Assembly: GCA_937136455.1 (NCBI GenBank)
Contig: CAKZOO010000067.1
Span: 62,001-126,000, forward strand
DNA length: 64,000 nt
Direction of reading: 5' to 3'
From: an uncultured Flavobacteriaceae bacterium
GTDB lineage: Bacteria > Bacteroidota > Bacteroidia > Flavobacteriales > Flavobacteriaceae
In this document: one piece after another, positions 10,201-18,097 of the stretch
How the letters are laid out: each line of letters begins with the position of its first letter
How positions within the stretch are numbered: the first letter of the stretch is position 1
Made by a program: the position numbers and the translations under genes
The notes under the pieces: model-generated
Database searches by the model: none
Told to the model about the DNA's origin: nothing
What the model saw: only the letters and a program-made list of their open reading frames with translations

Positions 10201-10470
10201 TGCGTCAGAACTTCCGACAATTACTTCACTTGATAGAAATCCAATATAGCTGAATACGAGTGTTTCTCCTGTATTAACTCTTATTGAATAATTTCCATCA
10301 AAATCTGATGTTGTTCCATTGTCAGTACCTTTTACAATTATGGTCGCTCCTGGTAATGGAGTTCCGTCTTGATCAGAAACCGTACCTGAAATCGTTTTTT
10401 GTTGCGCAAAACCTAATTGCGCTACTAACACTAAGAGGAGTGTTAGAATTCCATTGAGTTTAGTTTTCAT
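7222..10470 (-). CDS. SusC/RagA family TonB-linked outer-membrane transporter (pair 1)
   Basis: 1082 residues. Signal peptide [13 protein letters not shown]...GFAQ, then a CarboxypepD_reg-like domain ([20 protein letters not shown], about residues 29-105). A TonB-dependent plug follows ([51 protein letters not shown] near 200-230), then a large beta-barrel. The length and plug signature are those of SusC. It imports a nutrient across the outer membrane with energy from TonB-ExbBD. Its stop codon overlaps the first ATG of susD1, so the pair is one operon. The 374-base upstream region has no canonical TAnnTTTG box on this strand, so its promoter differs from that of susC2. Confidence 0.95.
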   Translation of the reverse strand: [1082 protein letters not shown]

Positions 10471-10844
10471 TCTGTTAATGATTAATTAATAATTTAATTT
10501 ACTAATTTCTGCTTTTTTTATTTTTGAAACAACTGCTTAGTCGTAATTACCATTTACTCTAATTAAAGATATTTATTATGCATAAATAGTAAATTTTATG
10601 ACTTTTTACGATATAAATCACAATATTTTAACCAATTGTTTTAGGAATTAGTTTTGTGTGATTTGATTTTAGTGGTCCTATGAATATAATGAAAGTATTA
10701 TTTCGGATAATTATTGAGGTTTAACAATTAAAAACCACCCGTTTAGGGTGGTATTTTTTTAGAGTAGATTAGAGGTTGAGAATCTCTTAAAACTTTTGTT
10801 TATTTATGACTTAAGCTATTAAAGTTCTTCATCTCATTGTAAAA
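10471..10844. other. Gene-free region between ASST-like gene and susC1
   Basis: 374 AT-rich bases. The right part (from about 10729) is the downstream side of the ASST-like gene and carries a bidirectional hairpin. The rest is the upstream region of susC1 (transcribed to the left). I searched its - strand for TAnnTTTG and found none, so the susC1 promoter is not identified. No tRNA, small gene or conserved repeat was seen. Confidence 0.6.
10731..10760 (-). terminator. Bidirectional rho-independent terminator
   Basis: ACCACCC (10734-10740) - GTTTA - GGGTGGT (10746-10752), a perfect 7-bp stem. A T-run follows on + (10754-10760) and a shorter one on - (10731-10734 A's). It lies about 90 bases downstream of the ASST-like gene stop, so it most likely ends that - strand transcript. 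Confidence 0.8.
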
Positions 10845-12323
10845 TTAGTTTAGTATGTTTATTATTTCAGGACTATCTTTTGAATAGAATAATGATCTCC
10901 AAAAGCTTTTTCCCAATCCATCGTATTTCCATACTACTTCTTTATTGTTATTTATTTCCCAAAAGCCATAGTCTCCTTCACATATAAGTGTATTGCCATT
11001 TGGAAGTCTTTGTGCGCCACCAACTCTTGGAAAGAATAGATTTTCATCAGTAAAATCAAGTATCAATTCCGCGTTGGTTGTCGGTGATAAAGTACTGTTG
11101 AAGTCAGGTAATTTGAATTCCATAATTCTTGAAACACCATCTTTGTTGTTATTGTTAAATATTAATAATTGATAGTTATTATCTACTTTATTAATACTTG
11201 GGTGATGATTGAAGTCAAAAGTTGACGTCCCATCATTATTGTATGTTTTTGAATTGCCTATTCTATAAATTAAATCACCTCCTTTATTAAAATTACCGCC
11301 TGAGGAGCTGCTAGCTTCTATCTGAGTTGTACTATGGTCAATTAACCATACCTCATTATAGAAGTTTACGCTTAATACGATTAAATCTAAATCCTCTATG
11401 TATTCGATTCCATTAGCATGCATTATATCTCCTTGTGGAATAAAGGGATGTCCAGTAGAATTATTATTGTATAAAATGTTTATTTTTTCAGTTTTTTCTG
11501 AAATGACTCCATAATTGGATAGATTGTTATTCGCATTTTGAACTATGTGATCCCAACTATTCCATACCCAAACTACTTCATTTGTCGTAGGATTAATCTC
11601 TTTGATTTTTTCAATAAAGACATCTCCATCTGACATAAACCCAACTTCATTTGCTATTTGCTTATCGATTCGGGTCCAAACAAGAGCTAGGATGTTTCCG
11701 TTGGGAAGAAGTTCGATATCGTGGTGCGCTATTTCATTTTCATCAGATATCCTGTATTCCCATATTGTATTGCCTTCTTTTGAAATTTTTCTAATAATTC
11801 CACCTTGTCCCCCAAATGTTATATTGGGATCACTTACTTTGAATAAACCTATTAAGTTTCCATCTTTTGAGATTTCAATATCTTGACCAAGGTTTAAATC
11901 AAAATCCCATCTATTAATTTGATTTCCATTGTGGTCGATTAAGTAGCAGCTTTTTTGCCCATTTTCAATAGCAAAGATATATCCTGAAGAATCTACTAAA
12001 TCCTCTACAAGATGTGGTACATTTTCGTTTTTATAAATCACATCTAATTCAAAAATAGGTTTAATTGATAAAGACATTTCAACATTAATGTTTACGTATT
12101 GAGATGTGCTTTCTATCCCTTCCCACATTTTAAATCTATAACCAGGGTCTGGTAGGGCCTTAATAATTAATTCAGTTCCTTCTTCGTAAATTCCAGAATT
12201 AAAATCAGTGCTTCCTCCATGTGACTCGTTAATTACGATTTCGTAATAAGATTTGTTTTCTGTTACTTTTGAACAAGCCGTTAAAAGAATTATTGCAATT
12301 AAGCTTAGAAGTCTACTATTCAT
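10845..12323 (-). CDS. Aryl-sulfate-sulfotransferase (ASST)-like lipoprotein with N-terminal bacterial repeat
   Basis: 492 residues. Lipoprotein signal with LLTAC (Cys17). Residues about 28-75 look like an InlB-type bacterial repeat (GGSTDFNSGIYEEGTELII ... GYRFKMWEG). The rest has WD-like strands as in the ASST beta-propeller: AHHDIELLPNGNILAL (His200/201), GDIMHANGIEYIEDLDLIVL (His302) and FNHHPSIN (His373/374). From memory, E. coli ASST uses His252, His356, Arg374 and His436; the His spacings here are similar. The position expected to hold the Arg (after IVLS) reads VNFYNE, so Arg appears absent. ASSTs move sulfate between phenols without PAPS. It is downstream of susC2-susD2, behind a terminator hairpin. 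Activity is inference. Confidence 0.7.
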   Translation of the reverse strand: MNSRLLSLIAIILLTACSKVTENKSYYEIVINESHGGSTDFNSGIYEEGTELIIKALPDPGYRFKMWEGIESTSQYVNINVEMSLSIKPIFELDVIYKNENVPHLVEDLVDSSGYIFAIENGQKSCYLIDHNGNQINRWDFDLNLGQDIEISKDGNLIGLFKVSDPNITFGGQGGIIRKISKEGNTIWEYRISDENEIAHHDIELLPNGNILALVWTRIDKQIANEVGFMSDGDVFIEKIKEINPTTNEVVWVWNSWDHIVQNANNNLSNYGVISEKTEKINILYNNNSTGHPFIPQGDIMHANGIEYIEDLDLIVLSVNFYNEVWLIDHSTTQIEASSSSGGNFNKGGDLIYRIGNSKTYNNDGTSTFDFNHHPSINKVDNNYQLLIFNNNNKDGVSRIMEFKLPDFNSTLSPTTNAELILDFTDENLFFPRVGGAQRLPNGNTLICEGDYGFWEINNNKEVVWKYDGLGKSFWRSLFYSKDSPEIINILN

Positions 12324-12335
12324 AATTTTAGTTTA

Positions 12336-12366
12336 AAATAAAAAGAGCTCGGAGTTACCCGAGCTC
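12336..12366 (-). terminator. Hairpin terminator between the YGDGW lipoprotein and the ASST-like gene
   Basis: GAGCTCGG (12345-12352) - AGTTAC - CCGAGCTC (12359-12366), a perfect GC-rich 8-bp stem. On the - strand it is followed by TTTTTATTTT. It sits 33 bases after the lipoprotein stop and just before the ASST-like start, so that gene depends on read-through or on an unseen promoter. Confidence 0.8.
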
Positions 12367-12398
12367 AATTTATAAAGATTTAAGATATTATCTTATAA

Positions 12399-13250
12399 TT
12401 ACTGACAAATACTTAAGACTTTAGATCCCTCAGCTGGAACTGATTCAGAAAGAGCAGTTTGCTCATTTCCACCATCTAAGTCTGTGTATGTAATAGTATA
12501 AGTAACCTCACTATCCCAAGCACCACTTGTATAAGCAAATGCCATAGTTGAAGACCCTGCAGGTATAGTTACTTCGTAACTTCCTGAAGCTCCATCCTCA
12601 AGAGTATATGAGGTTGATTCTCCATCAATTGTTACATCTATAGAAGCTCCGTTCCAACCGTCTCCATACGAGTCAACCATATCGATTGTATAAATACCTG
12701 GTACAGCAGATGTAGGAATACATTTGATTACAGTATTGTATTTGTAAGGAGAAGAAAAGTAAGAACCTTGAAGAGATCCTGATGCATCAGAATCAGTGAA
12801 ACTTCTACCGTCTGTTAAGTTTAATTGTAAACGTACAGGTAGTGCATCTCCTCCAGTGTAATCAGAAGAACTTAATCCAAGTGCAGTAACTGCTTCTTGT
12901 AAAGTCACAGATACATTTGTTCTAGGTAAACCGTAAGGTCCAGAATTAAATTCTGAAGCAGTGATAGTTTTTAAAAGAACTTCATTTCCTTTGAACTGTA
13001 AGTATACTTCGACGTTATCTAAAAGTGCCCCATCTTCTGGATCTTGCTCTTCGATATCTACATCAAACTTAGAGTTAAGGTCGTATGAGTTGAATTCACC
13101 TGAGTTCAATTTTACAGTACGTAAAATAGCTCCATATGTGGTTCCAGCAAATACTTGGTCGATCGCATTGTCAGATTCTTGACAAGAAATTGCTGAGAAT
13201 GCTACTGTGATTGCTAAAAATATATTTAAAATTTTATTTTTCATGATCAT
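12399..13250 (-). CDS. SusCD2-associated lipoprotein with YGDGWNGA motif
   Basis: 283 residues (281 from the second ATG at 13244). Lipoprotein signal ending AISC (Cys near residue 23), so it is probably anchored on the outer membrane. The first half is an unassigned beta-rich region (residues about 30-175). The second half, from about residue 185, contains YTIDMVDSYGDGWNGASIDV followed by repeated SYTLEDGASGSYEVTIPAGS strands. This Asp/Gly-rich DSYGDGWNGA signature recurs in secreted Bacteroidota proteins, but I know no proven function for it. Directly follows susD2 (gap 4 bases), in the place where PULs often encode an extra surface ligand-binding lipoprotein (SusE/F-like). That role is inference. 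Confidence 0.7.
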   Translation of the reverse strand: MIMKNKILNIFLAITVAFSAISCQESDNAIDQVFAGTTYGAILRTVKLNSGEFNSYDLNSKFDVDIEEQDPEDGALLDNVEVYLQFKGNEVLLKTITASEFNSGPYGLPRTNVSVTLQEAVTALGLSSSDYTGGDALPVRLQLNLTDGRSFTDSDASGSLQGSYFSSPYKYNTVIKCIPTSAVPGIYTIDMVDSYGDGWNGASIDVTIDGESTSYTLEDGASGSYEVTIPAGSSTMAFAYTSGAWDSEVTYTITYTDLDGGNEQTALSESVPAEGSKVLSICQ

Positions 13251-13254
13251 TTAA

Positions 13255-14838
13255 TTATTTAAGATTAGAAGGACCACCTGCATTCCAGAATACACGCTCA
13301 GTTAAATTAGTACGTTGTGTAACGTTCGAATTTGTAGATGCGTAGTTTGATGGATAATACATGATTAATGGGAAATCCCCTGGACTTGGCTCTAAGTTCG
13401 GTTGAACATTAGAAGGTAATCCAGTTTTACGATAAGTGTTGTAAGCGTCGATTCCACCACCCCACTGAGCAATCCAGAATTGTTGTGCAAAGATATCTGC
13501 TTTTCCAGCGGCATCTGCAGCCTCGTAATCTGCTAAAATATTTGCAACATAAGCATCTACATCATCACTGTCTAAAGCAGGTCCACCTTGTGAGTCAGCT
13601 TTTTTGATAGACTTGGTGGCTCCAGCTTCAAGCATTGCAGCAGCAGTTGAAGGATTTAACATTCCGTCCATGAAGTCCATCCAAGATGAAAGTATGATTG
13701 GAGTTATTCCATTTCCACCATTTCCACCACCGTTCACTTGTGATTCGTAAGAGGCATCATCAAAAGCACCTCCTGCAGGATAGATTCCGTGAAGGGTTCT
13801 CAAGAAACCATCTGGTGGAATACCGTCAGCATTTCCGTGATCTCTACCCCAGTATCCACTTCCAACACCACAGTATACCTCGTTGTTAGCTTGGTAGTGC
13901 GTAGGAGCGGTGTATAAGGAACATTCTAATACTTCTTCGTTAGGATCGGTATCAGTTCCAGGAACTGCATCAGTCTGTCTGTAAAAGTAGTAGTTCATAC
14001 GTGGATCTTTTCCACCGTGTCCATTTAGCATTAAATTCATAAACCAGTTAGACATATACGTTCCACCACCTGTAGCAGTGTAAGAAGAACGGTACCATGG
14101 ATGACGTGAGTCTGGTTGAACTTCTTTTGTACCCCACTGGAATTGGAAGTCTTCTGATTCTTCATCGATATAATCAGTTACACCGTTGAAACCTGAAGCG
14201 TTTCCTAAAGTATAATAGATTTTTTTCTTGATTGAATTAGCAGCTTTTGCCCATTTAGCAGCATTTCCACCATAGTAGAAATCACTTGCAGGAGCAGGTC
14301 CACCTGCAGTAAATCCAGCAACAGCCTCATCCAATAATGCTAAAGCAGCATTGTATACTGATTCTCCAGAATCAGCGATAGGAGCGAGGTTCCCTTCTCC
14401 GCCTTTTAAAGCTTCCGAATAAGGTACGTCACCAAAGAAATCTACTAAAGTAACCATAACATAGGCTTGCATGGTTTGACCCATTGCTTTGTGAATCGTT
14501 AATCCAGATTCGTCAGCTAATAAATTCATGAGGCGAATATCCTCCATCATTCCTTGATAAGCAGAAGTCCAGCTTCCATCAAAGTTATTTGGAGAGTATA
14601 CTTGAGCGTAGTTACGACCAGCCATTTGGTTGATACGTGTTAACGCTGCACCTCTGTTTGAGAACCCTTGTACCCAACCAGCAAAGCTAATTTGAACACT
14701 GTTCAAAAAGAAAGTTGCATCGGCTTGAGATGGATTCAGTGCATTTGGGTTATCTACAAGATCAAGATCCGTGGTCTCACACGAGGTGAGTGCGAACAAT
14801 CCTGCAGTAACAGCAATTAATATATTTTTTATTTTCAT
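13255..14838 (-). CDS. SusD/RagB-like lipoprotein, SusD-like_2 type (pair 2)
   Basis: 527 residues. Lipoprotein signal MKIKNILIAVTAGLFALTSC (Cys20). The mature start DLDLVDNPNALNPSQADATF, then MAGRNYAQVYSPNNFDGSWTSAYQGM and VTLVDFFGDVPYSEALKGG, are the signature of the SusD-like_2 group rather than the classic SusD of pair 1. The C-terminal end has WIAQWGGGIDAYNTYRKTGLP and a PLIMYYPSNYAS tail close to the usual end. It should bind nutrient at the cell surface over SusC2. Starts 19 bases after the susC2 stop; followed after 4 bases by the YGDGWNGA lipoprotein. Members of this subgroup are often seen beside protein/peptide or unknown substrates, so the cargo is open. Confidence 0.92.
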   Translation of the reverse strand: MKIKNILIAVTAGLFALTSCETTDLDLVDNPNALNPSQADATFFLNSVQISFAGWVQGFSNRGAALTRINQMAGRNYAQVYSPNNFDGSWTSAYQGMMEDIRLMNLLADESGLTIHKAMGQTMQAYVMVTLVDFFGDVPYSEALKGGEGNLAPIADSGESVYNAALALLDEAVAGFTAGGPAPASDFYYGGNAAKWAKAANSIKKKIYYTLGNASGFNGVTDYIDEESEDFQFQWGTKEVQPDSRHPWYRSSYTATGGGTYMSNWFMNLMLNGHGGKDPRMNYYFYRQTDAVPGTDTDPNEEVLECSLYTAPTHYQANNEVYCGVGSGYWGRDHGNADGIPPDGFLRTLHGIYPAGGAFDDASYESQVNGGGNGGNGITPIILSSWMDFMDGMLNPSTAAAMLEAGATKSIKKADSQGGPALDSDDVDAYVANILADYEAADAAGKADIFAQQFWIAQWGGGIDAYNTYRKTGLPSNVQPNLEPSPGDFPLIMYYPSNYASTNSNVTQRTNLTERVFWNAGGPSNLK

Positions 14839-14857
14839 GATAATCTAGTTTTAAATT

Positions 14858-17800
14858 TTAGAATGATAATTTAACACTTAAACCATATCGTTTAGCACTT
14901 GGTCCGTTAAGGTAATCAAAACCTCTACCGTTACCAACTCCTACCCCTGCAATGTTTGGATCCCAGTTGGTTCCAGCAGGCGCATTGTAAGCATTAAAAT
15001 ACATATTGTATCCTGAAGCAGTAATATCAATACTTCCAAAAGGTGTTTTATCTAACATAGATTTTGGTAAGCTATATTTTAATGAAACCTCAGCAAGTCT
15101 CCATACAGACGCATCGTATACTAACATTTCGTCTGGTCCGTAAAGAACGTTCGAGAAGTAGTAAGTAGAGTTGTTGATTTGCACCGAGTTTGGAGTTCCA
15201 TCCGCTTGTACACCTGGTAAGATAAAAGAATCTTTTCTGTATTCCGTTTCTTTAACAACCCCTCTACCCATTAAGGTAGCAACGGTATACGAGAATACAT
15301 CTCCACCATGGGTGTGTGAAATTAAGAAATCAAAAGATAAATTCTTGTAAGACATGCTGTTGTTGATGTTCAACAACCAGTCTGGGTTTGCATCTCCAAT
15401 GATGTTAGTACCGAAAGTTGTATCATAAGAACCTTGAGAGTTTACAACGAAGTTTCCTGCGTCATCTCTTGTGATTTTAGATCCAACAATTGTTCCTAAT
15501 GATTCACCAACACGAGCAACGTTACCTAAACTTGAGAAACCAGAGTAAACGATCTCATCAGTATCTAATCCTAAATCAGTAACGATCGCTTCAGAGGTTG
15601 ACCAGTTAGCAAAAGTTGACCAGTTAAATCCGTCATTTGAACGGAACCAATCCATAGTTAAATCAATCTCAACCCCTTTGTTTTGAATCTCTCCAATGTT
15701 GGTTTGTGTACTTGTGTAACCAGTTGAAGGGTCTAAAGGACGAGAAATAATTAAATCAGTAGTTGTTTTGTTGTAAATAGAGATATCTGTTGATAATCTA
15801 TTGTCAAAGAAACGACCTTCTACTCCAAATTCTAATTCAGCAATTAATTCTGGTTTTAAATCTGGATTTCCTAATTGAGATCCTGAAGTGTTAGAAATGA
15901 TCATATTACCATTGACATCATTAAATCTCTGAGTATTTAAAGAAAGTACTGATGCAATAGGGTATCCACTAGGGAAGTTCGCAGAGGTACCGAAACCTGC
16001 TCTTACTTTTAAGTAATTTAAATTGTTGGATTTTAAATCAGCAAAAGCAGTTGTTGGAATGAATGAGAAGGAAGCAGATGGATAGATAATCGATCTGTTC
16101 GCTTCTGAAAGGTTTGATACCCAGTCCTTACGTCCTGAAAGTGTCAAATAAGCGTAGTCTTTATAATCTACAGCCGCTTGTCCGTAAACCCCAGCAATAT
16201 TTCTTTTTTCGTAGTACTGAATCTCATCTTGTACTTCAAAGTTGAAGTGTCTCAAGACTCCAAACACTTGTTGACCTGTAGAAGCCACACCGTTACGATC
16301 ATACGTATCTGAACGCGAGGTAGCTCCTAAAGTAAAGGTTAACCCATAATCATCTCCAATGTTGTAATCTCCATTGATTGATATGTTGTGGTCAAAAATT
16401 GTTTTGGTGTTGTTCCAAGTATCGTATTGACCAGACTGGTTCGCAACCGATCCTGTTTTACCACCTTTGTTAGAATAGTTGGTGTTGTTTTCTGAATACA
16501 CATCAACTCCATAACGATACGAAGCATTTAAGTTGTCGTTGATTTCATAACTAACTGTTGCCCCTCCAAATACACGATTCACGTCCTGAGTGTTTCCTGC
16601 ATTTGCTACAGTCCACAATGGGTGTTGAATCGAGTTGTTTTGACGGTAGTAAATTGACTCACCAGTTACAGGGTTTTGATAAGGAAGACCTATCATGTCC
16701 ACTGAACGAGGTGTGTAGTATAAGTTCGCAAAGATAGAAGCACCATCTCCACCTACGTTTGAACCGTAACCTGCAGCTACTGGAGGAGACTTAAATTTAG
16801 TTCCTGCGTAGTTTAAGGTTCCGTTTACTGTAAATCCATTACTCAATTGAGCAGATCCACCGAAACTTAAGGTATTTCTTGATAATTTGTTGCCAGGAGT
16901 AAATCCTTCATCAGAGAGGTTACCATAGTTTGCGTTGTAAGAAATAGTACCATCTTGGCTTGCACCTCTGATGTTGATGTTAGTGTTGATCACTTCTCCT
17001 TTGCGGAAGAAATTTTCTACTGAACGGTAAGGTTGCCATTTAACGATCGCATCAGGAGCAATTCCTAAAGCGTCTAATACAGCAGGAATACCTGTAGCTG
17101 ATGAAGCAGTAGTATATGGGTGTCTCAAATAACCAGGAGTTCCCGAAGTGGTTCCGTTGATCGCTGATTGAGCTCCCCATCCATCGACACCACCTTCGTC
17201 AAAACTAGGACCCCAGTTTGAGAAGAACCATCCGAAAGATTGGTCGAAACCTCCTCCGTATTGGTTTTGATACTCAGGCATTGAAGCCATTTCGTTTGTA
17301 AAACGAGATGAGTTGATAGTGATTTCAGTTTTCTTAGGTCCAACTGCACCAGCCTGTCCAGCTTTTGTTGTGATGAGGATTACCCCATTACGACCTTGAG
17401 TACCGTACAGTGTAGCAGCTGCTAAACCTTTTAATACGGATACGTTTGCGATGTTGTTTGGATCGATGTCCAAGAAACGAGAAGAACCGTTGTTACCATC
17501 TACGAAACTACCTTGAGCGTTCGTCTCAGTTGAGAATGGGATTCCATCCACAATGAATAATGGTTGGTTCGACTGACTAAAAGAGTTGAACCCTCTAATC
17601 ACGATTGAAGTACCGGATCCAGAAAGACCAGACTGGTTGGTGATGTTCACCCCAGAAGCTTTTCCAGAAAGTACACGCGCAACGTCTGCGTCAGCACGAG
17701 ATTCCAATTGTTCGTCACCAACTTCAGATACCGCGTATCCTAAAGCCTTTTTCTCTCTTTTGATCCCTAGAGAAGTCACGATAACTTCTTCTAATTGTTG

Positions 17801-18097
17801 TGAATCAGAAGCGAGCGTTACATTGATTTGGTCCGAGGACCCAACCACTACATCTTGAGTAACGTAACCTATAAAGCTAAACGAAAGCGTATCGCCCACG
17901 CTAGCATCTATAGAATAATTACCATCAAAATCCGTGGTGGTTCCATTTGTAGTGCCTTTAACGATGACAGTAGCGCCTGGAAGCGGCATACCTTGATCGT
18001 CAGAAACAGTACCTGAAACCATCTTTTCTTGTGCAAACAAAAATTGCACAGCTAACGCTAGACATAGCGTTAGAATTCCATTTAATTTTGTTTTCAT
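14858..18097 (-). CDS. SusC/RagA family TonB-linked outer-membrane transporter (pair 2)
   Basis: 1079 residues from the ATG at 18097 ([19 protein letters not shown]). A TTG eleven codons upstream is possible but would precede a good signal peptide with an unlikely extension and would lie at the predicted promoter. After the signal come a carboxypeptidase-regulatory-like domain ([20 protein letters not shown]), a TonB plug ([40 protein letters not shown]) and a 22-strand-type beta-barrel ending GLSVKLSF. Its first 95 residues resemble those of SusC1 closely, including [11 protein letters not shown], but the codons differ. First gene of a - strand operon with susD2 and the YGDGWNGA lipoprotein; canonical promoter at 18128-18158. 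Confidence 0.95.
   Translation of the reverse strand: [1079 protein letters not shown]

Noticed and set aside
5696-18097. Calling the two SusCD pairs a polysaccharide utilisation locus
   Set aside because: No glycoside hydrolase, polysaccharide lyase, sulfatase or SusR/HTCS gene lies between or near them, so only uptake functions are supported.
10440-18097. Recent gene conversion between susC1 and susC2 N-termini
   Set aside because: The first residues are identical ([11 protein letters not shown]) but synonymous codons differ, so the similarity reflects family conservation, not recent copying.
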